40,067 nucleotides of DNA, from contig JAAYOQ010000013.1 of NCBI GenBank assembly GCA_012520255.1, forward strand, positions 1-40,067. Direction: 5' to 3'. The notes below the pieces were generated by a model. That model ran no database searches. It saw only the letters and a list, made by a program, of their open reading frames with translations, and was not told the DNA's origin. Origin of the DNA: Erysipelotrichia bacterium (GTDB lineage Bacteria > Bacillota_I > Bacilli_A > Erysipelotrichales > Erysipelotrichaceae). Positions 25,955-33,872 of this stretch are shown piece by piece; the first letter of the stretch is position 1, and the number at the start of each line of letters is the position of its first letter. The position numbers and the translations under genes are program-made.

Positions 25955-26530
25955 ATGGTAAATTACCCAAACGGAAAGTTTTCAAATCGTTCCAAAATTA
26001 TCAACTACTCCCGTCGTGGAATGTCTTTAGAAGAAGATTTGAATCTGACAAATAAATACTATTTAGAAGTTAATAGAGCTGTAATCTATAAAAAACCTAC
26101 TCCTGTTAGAATCGTAGATGTAGATTATAAATCAAGAAGTACTGCTAAAATTACAGAAGCCTACTTTCAATCTCCATCTACTACTGACTATAATGGGATT
26201 TATAGAGGATTATATCTTGATTTTGAAGCTAAAGAAACCAGCTCGAAAACATCACTAGTACTGGCAATGATTCATCCTCATCAGTTAGAACATATGAAAA
26301 AAATATTACAACATCAGGGAATTGTCTTTCTAATAGTAAGATTTTCATATCATGATGAAACATTTCTGGTATTTGCTAAAGATTTGTTTGAATTTATTAG
26401 CGAAACTAAAAGAAAAAGTATCCCCTATAAATGGTTTAAAGACAAAGGAATACTTATTCCTTACAACTATCAAATTAAGGTTGATTATTTGTCAGTTATT
26501 GACACATATGTATTTGGAGGTAAAATCTAA
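25955..26530 (+). CDS. recU: Holliday junction resolvase RecU
   Basis: RecU cleaves Holliday junctions in Firmicutes, in place of RuvC, and acts with the RuvAB motor also encoded in this window. The 191-residue protein starts VNYPNGKFSNRSKIINYSRRGMSLEEDLN, typical of RecU. The nuclease core has AYFQSPSTTDYNGIYRGLYLDFEAKET, with the D, E-x-K metal and catalytic residues. PHQLEHMKKILQHQGIVFLIVRF completes the fold. The stop overlaps the ATG of the downstream PBP by one base; recU beside a class A PBP is a conserved pair, as with ponA in B. subtilis. Confidence 0.97.
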   Translation: MVNYPNGKFSNRSKIINYSRRGMSLEEDLNLTNKYYLEVNRAVIYKKPTPVRIVDVDYKSRSTAKITEAYFQSPSTTDYNGIYRGLYLDFEAKETSSKTSLVLAMIHPHQLEHMKKILQHQGIVFLIVRFSYHDETFLVFAKDLFEFISETKRKSIPYKWFKDKGILIPYNYQIKVDYLSVIDTYVFGGKI

Positions 26531-29226
26531 TGGGATTATTTAATAAAAAGAATTCAAGTGATACTAAAAGAAATTCAAAAAACAATGCTGATTCAGCTAA
26601 GAAAAAATTTCAAAGAAAAAAACAAAGAAGAAAAATAGTAAACTCTATTATGGGATTTATAGTTTTTTGTGGTTTATTAGGCGTTGTAAGTGGAACTAGT
26701 ATCGTAAAAATTATTTTAGAAAAAACGGACGTCGTTTTAGAGACTGATGACTTAACAAGCCAGGATGCATCATTAATTTTTGATGACTCAGGAAATCAGA
26801 TTATGCTTTTAGGAAAAGAAAGTAGAATCTCTTTCCCTTATAAAAAATACCCTCAAGTATTAGTAGATGCTTTTGTTGCTGTTGAGGACTCTCGATTCTT
26901 TGAACATCCGGGTTTTGACTTGCCTCGTTTTGCTAAAGCCTTTCTGGTTAACTTGCAAACACTATCCTTTTCACAGGGTGGTTCTACTATTACAATGCAA
27001 GTTATCAAAAACACCTACTTTGCGGTTGATACAATTGCCGAAGCTACAATTAACCGAAAAATATTAGAAATCTATCATGCCTTACAAATTACTAATTTAA
27101 TAAGTAAAGAAAAAGTATTTGAAATGTATGTTAATAAAGTTAACTATGGAGCTAATGCCAGAGGTATTCAGGTTGCTTCACAATATTACTTTAATAAAGA
27201 CTGTACTGATCTGAATCTGGTAGAAAGTGCTATGCTGGCTGGTATAATTCAGGCACCTAATGCTTATAATCCTTACAATGATATAGAAGCCTGTCAAAAA
27301 AGAACTGCTGATGTGCTATATCTGATGAATTATCATGGTTATATTACTGATTCAGAATATGAACTCGCTAAAAAAGTAAGAGTTGAAGACTTATTATATG
27401 GAAATACAATCACCAGTTCTAATGTTCTTACAGATTATATTGATGGAACTATTGACAATCAGGCCTATATTGATATTGTACTTGCTGAACTTGAAGAAAT
27501 GTATGGCATTGACCCTTATGTTACTCCTGTAAGAGTGTATACAGCAATGAATCAGACTGTCCAGGCAACTTGTGATGCATTATCAAGAGGAGAACTATTA
27601 AAGTTTAAAGATAATAATATCAATGCTGCTGCTGCAGTTATACAAAACTATACCGGCTTAATTGTCGGTGTCTGTGGCGGAAGAAACTATAATGGACAAA
27701 GAATATTCAACTATGCCTATGATAATAGGGTTTCTCCAGGTTCCTGTTCTAAGGCAATATTTACTTATCCTTTAGCTTTTGAACATTGTGGTATGTCAAC
27801 ATCATTTACGATTGATGATGAACCAATGCGCTATACCGGAACAAATCTAATCTTTTTAAATGACACTGGAACATGGAATGGTGAAACTTCTGTTCAAAAA
27901 ACTTTTCCGATGTCTTACAATGTTCCTTCAGTAAAATTATATAAATGGTTAAATGAAACAATTGGTTCGTCTGTAATGAAAAATTACTTAATAAATATTG
28001 GTCATGATGCTTCTATGGTTGAAAATATGAATGAACAGTTTGCGATTGGTTGTTTTGGATATTATATTTCACCTATTCAAATGGCAGCTGCGCAGTCTGT
28101 TATTTTATCAAAAGGTATTTATACTACTCCTCATACAATCACACGAATTGAGTTTATCAATTCATCAAAAGAGCCTATCGTAGCTAATGTTCCTACTGTT
28201 AGAGCTTTAAGTGAAGGTGCTGCCTGGTTAACAGCATATTTAGAATATATTGGTGTTAACGGTGGTACAGAAGATGATTATGTTGGCAACAGACGTCTAA
28301 CAGCAATTAGAAGAAGCAGCTATGCTGTTTATGGAAAAACAGGTACAAATGGTTATGACCTTTCAGTTATTAGAAAATGGGGATATCCATATGGATCTGA
28401 CCAAGACTTACTATATATATGGGGAACAAATGATTACTCATTCTCATTCTGGATGGGATATGACACTGGTAGATTCCAAGATAAAACAACCTATATATCA
28501 TATGCCTATGCTCACGCTATGCGAGATGTTCCAGCAGTAAATGCTTTGTTAAATTCGGTTTATAATGCTTTCGGAACTCCTAAAAATACATTATCCAGAC
28601 CATCATCAGTTACTACTATTACTCATATCAAAGGACTATATCCTTATACTGCTTTGCCAGATTATGCAGATAAGAAATATCAGACTACTGGTTATATCTT
28701 GGCTCAATTTGCTAACTTGGAAGAATATAAAGGTACAGAGGAAATTGTCACTCCTACAAAATTTGAAGGTTATTACAATAAAGATACAAAACAAGTAGAA
28801 GTTAGATTTTCTCCTTATCCTGATCCAGAAGCTTTAGAAATAGCTCCAAAATCTTATAGAGAAAAAAGATTAGGTAGATCCTATAATGCAAAAAGAAGAT
28901 TCCATCCATCATGGATAGAGGGACGTATCCAATACTATGTTGATATTCAAAATAAGGAAACAGGTGAATTTGTTCAATTTGAAGTTTCTGGTGAAGATTA
29001 TTTCAGTTTCGTTATTGAAAATAAAACTGATAAACCAATCGATTTTACCCTATATGGTTATTATGCTTATTCAATTTCAGGATTAAGAAGTGAAGCATTA
29101 AAATATGATATAACAGTTTTTCCTGAAAAAGATGTTGAAATACCAGATTCTGAAATCCCAGATCCTGAAATCCCAGATCCTGAAATTCCTGATAATAATT
29201 CAGAAACTGAACTTGGCACCCCATAG
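26530..29226 (+). CDS. Class A penicillin-binding protein (PBP1 type)
   Basis: A bifunctional wall enzyme that polymerises lipid II and cross-links the peptides outside the membrane. The 898-residue protein has a strongly basic cytosolic tail (1-36), one membrane helix (about 38-58), a GT51 transglycosylase domain (about 85-270) with EDSRFFEH whose Glu119 is catalytic and GGSTITMQ, and a transpeptidase domain with Ser405 in SCSK, SYN at 462-464 and KTG at 603-605. The SxxK context PGSCSK departs from the usual PGSTFK. The C-terminus has a beta-rich region and a Pro/Glu/Asp tail of EIPDP repeats. GGAGG lies within the end of recU; start and stop overlap by one base. Confidence 0.95.
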   Translation: MGLFNKKNSSDTKRNSKNNADSAKKKFQRKKQRRKIVNSIMGFIVFCGLLGVVSGTSIVKIILEKTDVVLETDDLTSQDASLIFDDSGNQIMLLGKESRISFPYKKYPQVLVDAFVAVEDSRFFEHPGFDLPRFAKAFLVNLQTLSFSQGGSTITMQVIKNTYFAVDTIAEATINRKILEIYHALQITNLISKEKVFEMYVNKVNYGANARGIQVASQYYFNKDCTDLNLVESAMLAGIIQAPNAYNPYNDIEACQKRTADVLYLMNYHGYITDSEYELAKKVRVEDLLYGNTITSSNVLTDYIDGTIDNQAYIDIVLAELEEMYGIDPYVTPVRVYTAMNQTVQATCDALSRGELLKFKDNNINAAAAVIQNYTGLIVGVCGGRNYNGQRIFNYAYDNRVSPGSCSKAIFTYPLAFEHCGMSTSFTIDDEPMRYTGTNLIFLNDTGTWNGETSVQKTFPMSYNVPSVKLYKWLNETIGSSVMKNYLINIGHDASMVENMNEQFAIGCFGYYISPIQMAAAQSVILSKGIYTTPHTITRIEFINSSKEPIVANVPTVRALSEGAAWLTAYLEYIGVNGGTEDDYVGNRRLTAIRRSSYAVYGKTGTNGYDLSVIRKWGYPYGSDQDLLYIWGTNDYSFSFWMGYDTGRFQDKTTYISYAYAHAMRDVPAVNALLNSVYNAFGTPKNTLSRPSSVTTITHIKGLYPYTALPDYADKKYQTTGYILAQFANLEEYKGTEEIVTPTKFEGYYNKDTKQVEVRFSPYPDPEALEIAPKSYREKRLGRSYNAKRRFHPSWIEGRIQYYVDIQNKETGEFVQFEVSGEDYFSFVIENKTDKPIDFTLYGYYAYSISGLRSEALKYDITVFPEKDVEIPDSEIPDPEIPDPEIPDNNSETELGTP
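29137..29196 (+). repeat. EIPDP-type tandem repeat at the PBP C-terminus
   Basis: The last part of the PBP gene repeats a 15-base unit encoding EIPD(S/P) four times, with the final copy EIPDN. Such Pro/acid tails are extracellular in PBPs and vary in length by slippage. Confidence 0.8.
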
Positions 29227-29240
29227 AATACATTACATTT

Positions 29241-29276
29241 AAAAGAAAGCATGGCTAAAATCAACCATGCTTTTTT
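29241..29276. terminator. Bidirectional terminator between pbp1 and nth
   Basis: AAAGCATGG (29246-29254) pairs with CCATGCTTT (29265-29273) around ten bases. A T run follows on plus, and on minus the stem is followed by CTTTT. It serves the convergent pbp1 and nth genes. Confidence 0.9.
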
Positions 29277-29289
29277 ATCCTTCTAAAGT

Positions 29290-29913
29290 TCAATTTAACT
29301 TCTCTTTTTGACAGATACCAATAAAAGGACAATTTTCACAAATAGGATTTCTGGCAAAACATTTATATCTTCCAAAATGAATCATCAGATGATGTAATTT
29401 TGACCAGTATTCCTTTTTAAATTTTATTTTTAATTTTTCTTCTACTTCAATTGTAGAATCGTTTTTATCAGCCAACCCTAATCTTTTACTTACTCTATTT
29501 ACATGAGTATCAACAGCAATAGCTGGAACTTTAAATAATTCAGATAAAACTACATTGGCAGTCTTTCTACCCACTCCATCAAGAGTAATAAGCTCTTTAT
29601 AGTTATCGGGCACTCTTGCATCAAACCTTTCTACAATTGCCTTAGAAAGACTGATGATATTTTTACTTTTGTTTTTATAAAGACCGATTGATTTAATAAT
29701 CCTTTCAACATCCTTACTATCTGCTTTAGCCAATGAATATACATCAGGATATTCTTTAAAAAGAACTTCAGTTACTCTATTTACAGCTATATCAGTTGTC
29801 TGAGCACTTAAAACTACTGCCACTATCAGATGATAGTCACTTTGATAATTCAATTCACAACCAGCATCAGGAAACATTTCTAAAAGTTTCTGATAAATAA
29901 CTTCACTATTCAT
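29290..29913 (-). CDS. nth: Endonuclease III
   Basis: Nth is a DNA glycosylase/AP lyase that removes oxidised pyrimidines. The 207-residue protein has a helix-hairpin-helix (ITLDGVGRKTANVVL, whose Lys is the catalytic nucleophile), the catalytic Asp in VDTHVNRVSKRLGL, and the C-terminal iron-sulphur cluster with spacing C-x6-C-x2-C-x5-C (CFARNPICENCPFIGIC). It overlaps the end of dnaD by eight bases. dnaD-nth near the PBP is the conserved Firmicutes neighbourhood. The bidirectional terminator with pbp1 follows. Confidence 0.98.
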   Translation of the reverse strand: MNSEVIYQKLLEMFPDAGCELNYQSDYHLIVAVVLSAQTTDIAVNRVTEVLFKEYPDVYSLAKADSKDVERIIKSIGLYKNKSKNIISLSKAIVERFDARVPDNYKELITLDGVGRKTANVVLSELFKVPAIAVDTHVNRVSKRLGLADKNDSTIEVEEKLKIKFKKEYWSKLHHLMIHFGRYKCFARNPICENCPFIGICQKEKLN

Positions 29914-30400
29914 CTTTAAGACCTTTAGCTAATATCTTATCAATATAATTAATCGATTTCTTATTATAAATTAATGCTTCTCTCAAAGCTTTAATTATAG
30001 TGTTATAATCATAAATTCTTAACCATTCAGAAATAATAGACGCTTCCTTTTGGGTCAAAATCCTTCCAAATTCTGATTCAAAAATATCAAAAATATCACT
30101 TTTTTCAATCATTTCATTTTTTACTTCAAATATATTATCAATATTAAATTTAATTTTACCATCATCCGTTACTAAGATTAGATAACCTTTGGATATCAAA
30201 GAAGCAATTGTATCATCAACAACAATTTTTTCCATGTTAGAACTTTTTGATAAAGTATTGATATTTTGAGGTTCATTATACTGGTTAAAATAATCAATCA
30301 GCAAAAGAATCAGAGCTTCATTGCTATTAAGCTTTAATTTTCCAATATTTTCTAAGATCCAGTTTCTTCTGTTGAAGTACCTTTTTTGATAAACTTTCAT
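29906..30400 (-). CDS. dnaD: Primosome protein DnaD
   Basis: DnaD works in replication initiation and restart in Firmicutes, helping DnaB/DnaI load the helicase. I start it at ATG 30398-30400 (164 residues), preceded by GGAG at 30409-30412; the frame extends nine codons further but would begin within the -10 box. The N-terminal winged helix (about 1-85; NSNEALILLLIDYFNQY, LISKGYLILV) and the C-terminal DnaB/DnaD helical domain (about 95-162; FESEFGRILTQKEASIISEWL, IIKALREALIYNKKSINYIDKIL) are both seen. It is shorter than B. subtilis DnaD (about 230) through loss of the linker and tail. Confidence 0.92.
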   Translation of the reverse strand: MKVYQKRYFNRRNWILENIGKLKLNSNEALILLLIDYFNQYNEPQNINTLSKSSNMEKIVVDDTIASLISKGYLILVTDDGKIKFNIDNIFEVKNEMIEKSDIFDIFESEFGRILTQKEASIISEWLRIYDYNTIIKALREALIYNKKSINYIDKILAKGLKDE

Positions 30401-30408
30401 ATAAATCA

Positions 30409-30424
30409 CTCCATAAGTATTATA
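30409..30424 (-). promoter_or_regulatory. Compact promoter and RBS of dnaD-nth
   Basis: On the minus strand TATAAT (30419-30424) is followed after six bases by GGAG (30409-30412), the dnaD ribosome binding site, giving a predicted leader of about 15 bases. The -35 region (TATGTA) is poor. Divergent with the promoter at 30440-30469. Confidence 0.6.
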
Positions 30425-30439
30425 CAATAATTTCCTTTA

Positions 30440-30480
30440 TTTACATATAGTTTAACAATATGGTAAAATAATTTAGGTGA
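30440..30480 (+). promoter_or_regulatory. Compact promoter and RBS of the thioredoxin-fold gene
   Basis: TTTACA (30440-30445), an 18-base spacer ending TGG, and TAAAAT (30464-30469), an extended -10. Five bases later AGGTGA (30475-30480) is the ribosome binding site, five bases before the ATG. Confidence 0.65.
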
Positions 30481-30485
30481 AAATC

Positions 30486-30992
30486 ATGATTAAAAGAATT
30501 ATTTTTTATGTATTAGTTTTAACACTTATATTTTTTGGAGTCTATAAAGTTTATCAAAGCTATAAACCAAAAGAAACTGAAAATCCAGTTATTGAAATTA
30601 ATTATGAATTCGATATTGTATTAACTATCGAAGACTTTAATGAGCTGATTATCAGTAGCGAAGAACCGTTAAATGTAATTTTCTTTGATTCCTCTTCAAT
30701 AAATTCACAATATTTATTCAATACTATACTGACAGAAATCATGATAAATAACGAAATAGAAAAAATTGAAAATCTGATTTATGTTAATTTAGTAGATTTC
30801 GATATCTCTGAATATAGTTCATTTAGATTGAAATATGGTTTCTCTTCGGTTCCAGCCTGTGCAAATATGAGTTATTCTGAAGGTTTGATAGTAGTAAATA
30901 ATATTATTGAAGAAAGTAATAATAATATACTTACCATTCAGATGGTGCAGGATTGGCTGGTAAAAAACAATCTGATTAAATTAAAAGAATAA
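30486..30992 (+). CDS. Membrane-anchored thioredoxin-fold-like protein without CxxC
   Basis: A 168-residue protein of uncertain function. I use ATG 30486-30488, five bases after AGGTGA; a GTG three codons upstream lies inside that ribosome binding site. Residues about 4-21 form an uncleaved membrane anchor (no lipobox), so the rest probably faces outward. The remainder resembles a thioredoxin fold: a strand NVIFFDSSSINSQYL where thioredoxins have the CxxC strand-helix, then NLIYVNLVDFD, and LKYGFSSVPACANM with the usual cis-Pro position. CxxC is replaced by residues without Cys, so disulphide chemistry is unlikely. It faces mtnN, sharing a terminator. Confidence 0.6.
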   Translation: MIKRIIFYVLVLTLIFFGVYKVYQSYKPKETENPVIEINYEFDIVLTIEDFNELIISSEEPLNVIFFDSSSINSQYLFNTILTEIMINNEIEKIENLIYVNLVDFDISEYSSFRLKYGFSSVPACANMSYSEGLIVVNNIIEESNNNILTIQMVQDWLVKNNLIKLKE

Positions 30993-31016
30993 AAGTTGGG
31001 TCTAATCCAACTTTTC
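30988..31016. terminator. Bidirectional terminator overlapping two stop codons
   Basis: AAAAGTTGG (30991-30999) pairs with CCAACTTTT (31007-31015) around seven bases. The left arm contains the stop of the plus-strand gene (30990-30992) and the loop contains the stop of mtnN (31002-31004). T-rich on both strands. Confidence 0.85.
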
Positions 31017-31694
31017 TATTATCATTTTGCTAAAGTGTGCAGCTCTTTTTGAGGCGATGAATTTATATTCGTTAAAGTCCAATTCATTGCCTTTTTTTGT
31101 GACTATATCAGAAAATGAGCGAATTATCAAAAACTTCTTATTATATTCATTGCAGCAATGAGCAATTGAACAGGCTTCCATATCACAACCGTAAGCCTCT
31201 GGAAAATGTTTTTGAATATAAGTAAGTCGTTCACCACTGCTGACAAAAGCATCACCTGAAACAATCGGCTTAATAAATACCTCATAATCATCATTTTTAA
31301 TTACTTCATAAGCTAAATCAATTAATTCTCTTTCCGTAACAAAAGTATAATAGTTATTATCAAAAGATGGTTTGATTCCATCTATCGAGTATAAATCAAA
31401 ATCATGATATGTTACTTTAGAGGCAACAATAACATCAGCTATATCAGCGCCATCATATAATCCTCCAGCTGTACCGATATTTATCACTAAGTCAATATCA
31501 TAATTTTCTAAAATACTGGCAGTATTAATAGCACTTATTACTTTACCAATACCACAGGTAGCAATAATTACTTCTTTATTTCCAATTGTTCCAATAGTAT
31601 AAGTTTGATTTCTGCTAACTACATTTTTTTTATTTACTAAAATTTGTTCGATAGCTTCTCTTTCACAGTCCATCGCGACCATTATCGCAATCAT
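31002..31694 (-). CDS. mtnN: 5'-methylthioadenosine/S-adenosylhomocysteine nucleosidase
   Basis: MtnN hydrolyses methylthioadenosine and S-adenosylhomocysteine, clearing inhibitors of methylation and polyamine synthesis. The 230-residue protein has the family N-terminus IAIMVAMDCEREAI, ribose/phosphate loop NIGTAGGL, VSGDAFVSSGERL, DMEACSIAHCC with the substrate-binding Met-Glu, and IIRSFSD with the catalytic Asp. GGGGAG is only three bases from the ATG, closer than usual. The start overlaps the preceding NadD/YqeK gene by 32 bases. Its position at the end of the yqeH-yhbY-yqeK cluster, where rsfS is common, is notable. Confidence 0.96.
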   Translation of the reverse strand: MIAIMVAMDCEREAIEQILVNKKNVVSRNQTYTIGTIGNKEVIIATCGIGKVISAINTASILENYDIDLVINIGTAGGLYDGADIADVIVASKVTYHDFDLYSIDGIKPSFDNNYYTFVTERELIDLAYEVIKNDDYEVFIKPIVSGDAFVSSGERLTYIQKHFPEAYGCDMEACSIAHCCNEYNKKFLIIRSFSDIVTKKGNELDFNEYKFIASKRAAHFSKMIIEKLD

Positions 31695-32526
31695 ATACTC
31701 CCCTACTTTCTAAATAATTCTTGTTTTGACTTTTTACTATTTTAAAAGCTTTATTTAAATCTTTACAGGCAATTTCTATCTCTTTTGATGAATCATAATT
31801 TCTTAACGGATCTAATTTATCAGCCACAAATATCAGTTTACTATATGTGTCACTATCATCACCTAAACAATGATGTCTGATAGCTTTTAACATTTTTTTA
31901 TGCCTTAAACAACAGGTATGTTTCAAATAATAATAACCAACATATTGATGCCAGACAGGATAACCATAATCTATTTCATATGGTTTATAGATATTCATAT
32001 ATATTGAAAGTTCTTCTTTCTTTAAATCTTTGGCAATGTCATGATAAAGTCCGATCAGATAAGCTTTATATTCATCTAAATTGTTTCCTCTGGCTATTTT
32101 TAAGCATAAATCAGCAACAGATAAACAATGTTTAAACCTGTCTTCATTAATATATGAACTCATGATTTTTTTGGCATAAAGACCATTGTTGAAAATATAA
32201 CTGCAAACTTTTTTTTCAACTACAGATATTTTTCCTGATTTAAATAAATCGCTATATCTATCAGATTCATCATTTTCAACAATGATATATTCATATTCTT
32301 TATTTTTTCTCATCAATCTTTGATAATTATTTATTAAAACAAACTTACGGTATGGTTTTATTGCCAGTTTAATCATTTGTTCTCGATGATAAGTGTCACT
32401 GTTATTTGTTGAGTCAACATAAAAGCATACTAAATCAGCATTTTCATTTTTTAAAAATTTTTTTGCTGTTTCAATATGTGGTTTTGTTATCGGATCAAAA
32501 GCACTTATATATATCACTATTCTCAT
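31663..32526 (-). CDS. yqeK: Fusion of a reduced NadD-like domain with YqeK HD hydrolase
   Basis: The 287-residue protein joins two families encoded side by side in B. subtilis. The C-terminal part (about 120-270) is a complete YqeK: H133, HD at 162-163, H193, HH at 218-219 and D236 (VADKLDPLRNYD) are the metal ligands of this diadenosine-tetraphosphate hydrolase. The N-terminal 115 residues look like NadD (ISAFDPITKPHI for the nucleotidyltransferase loop; YHREQMIKLAI; VEKKVCSYIFNNGLY at the end) but are far shorter than the usual 190. The GAD and SSTxIR substrate motifs are missing and the loop reads TKPH. NadD activity is doubtful. The start overlaps the end of yhbY by four bases. Confidence 0.85.
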   Translation of the reverse strand: MRIVIYISAFDPITKPHIETAKKFLKNENADLVCFYVDSTNNSDTYHREQMIKLAIKPYRKFVLINNYQRLMRKNKEYEYIIVENDESDRYSDLFKSGKISVVEKKVCSYIFNNGLYAKKIMSSYINEDRFKHCLSVADLCLKIARGNNLDEYKAYLIGLYHDIAKDLKKEELSIYMNIYKPYEIDYGYPVWHQYVGYYYLKHTCCLRHKKMLKAIRHHCLGDDSDTYSKLIFVADKLDPLRNYDSSKEIEIACKDLNKAFKIVKSQNKNYLESRGVYDCDNGRDGL

Positions 32527-32816
32527 TTTGGTAACAATATTTTAGGCTCTTTAACATTCTTTTTATATAAAACAATTTTTCGGCCTAATTGACTGATTAT
32601 TTCACTATTTGTTTCACTGGCAATCTCTATAGCCAAATGTTCTGGCTTCAGTGGTGAATTATTTAAAACAGAAATTTTAACCAATTCATGGGCTATCAGA
32701 CCTTCTATTACTGATGTCAAAATATTCTCTGTTAATCCATTTTTTCCTACCATAATAGTCGGTTTTAAATTATTGGCCAAACCTTTTAAATATTGTTTCT
32801 GATGTTTCTTTAACAT
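32523..32816 (-). CDS. yhbY: YhbY-family (CRM domain) RNA-binding protein
   Basis: A 97-residue single CRM-domain protein associated with 50S subunit assembly. It shows the family pattern KQYLKGLANNLKPTIMVGKNGLTENIL (GxxG-like loop KNGL), then LIAHELVKISVL, and LGRKIVLYKK at the end. The ATG directly follows the stop codon of yqeH, with no gap. YqeH-YhbY (YqeI)-NadD-YqeK is a conserved ribosome-assembly cluster in Firmicutes; aroE, present there in B. subtilis, is missing. Confidence 0.95.
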   Translation of the reverse strand: MLKKHQKQYLKGLANNLKPTIMVGKNGLTENILTSVIEGLIAHELVKISVLNNSPLKPEHLAIEIASETNSEIISQLGRKIVLYKKNVKEPKILLPK

Positions 32817-33866
32817 TTAAATCATCGCCTTTCTAACATTAACATTTATTTGAGGTGCAGTATAAATATCGATATTTGCTTTTTCACAAAATATCGTAAT
32901 AAAACCTAATCCTGAAATAAAATATTCATTTTTGCCTCTATTCTTAAAAGAATGTTTTTTCATATCTGAGAAACTGTTACATCCTTTTAAAGTAGGTTTA
33001 AGTTCATTACCATAATTGTTTAACCATAATCTATCAGCATTTTCCTGTTTACTTCTTCTGATATTAAGCAAATTTGAAACATAAATAACCACATTCGCTC
33101 TTTTGTTATTCATGATATCTATTCTAGCAAGGCCACCAATTGAAAGGCTCTGATTTTCCATAAGTTGATAAACAACTGGTTTTATCTGTTTTAACGGGAC
33201 AACAGTTTTTAATTGTTTATTAGTCAAATACATTTGCATAGAATAGTTTGCGATTATTCCAACTGTATCAATAATATGATATTCCTCAGTTTTAATTTCA
33301 TTTAAGTTAATGGTTGTAGCTGGGTATCTGTTTACAGTAACAACTTTATCCTTCAACAGATGATTGATAATTGTACTTTTTCCTACATTTGCCAATCCTG
33401 TCATTATTATCGGTTTATCTTCAATATTGATATATTTATTAAAAGTTTCGATAAAATCATCATTAACCCCGCGCGTTATTATGGCTTTTGATTTAATATT
33501 TAATTTACTAATGCGATTTAAAACATATTCTCCAATTTTCTCATAATTGATTTTTTCAGGTAATAAATCACATTTATTTAAGATGATATTACAATTATTT
33601 TTACGATAAAAATCTACTAAGATACTATTTAATGAACTGTCAAAATCGAATATATCAATAATCCAGACAAAATTACCAGCTAATTTTTCTAATTGTTCAA
33701 TTACAAAAGTATTATCAGGTAAAAAATCATTTTCTTTATGTTGATCATAATGAATCATTCTAAAACATCTTTGACAATAATCCATCTTTAAATCAATAAC
33801 ATAGCCAATATCATTCTGATTATTATTTTGTAATATGACTCCACATCCCAAGCATTTATTTTCCAT
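32817..33866 (-). CDS. yqeH: Circularly permuted GTPase YqeH
   Basis: YqeH is needed for 30S subunit biogenesis. The 349-residue protein has an N-terminal zinc finger (C5, C8, C31, C34) and a permuted G domain in which NKCD (G4) comes before GLANVGKST (G1) and the DTVG motif (G3), the hallmark of the family. The C-terminal region (about 210-349) matches the YqeH RNA-binding part. AAGGATG lies ahead of the ATG. The gene is in a compact run with yhbY. Confidence 0.95.
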   Translation of the reverse strand: MENKCLGCGVILQNNNQNDIGYVIDLKMDYCQRCFRMIHYDQHKENDFLPDNTFVIEQLEKLAGNFVWIIDIFDFDSSLNSILVDFYRKNNCNIILNKCDLLPEKINYEKIGEYVLNRISKLNIKSKAIITRGVNDDFIETFNKYINIEDKPIIMTGLANVGKSTIINHLLKDKVVTVNRYPATTINLNEIKTEEYHIIDTVGIIANYSMQMYLTNKQLKTVVPLKQIKPVVYQLMENQSLSIGGLARIDIMNNKRANVVIYVSNLLNIRRSKQENADRLWLNNYGNELKPTLKGCNSFSDMKKHSFKNRGKNEYFISGLGFITIFCEKANIDIYTAPQINVNVRKAMI

Positions 33867-33872
33867 CAGCTG

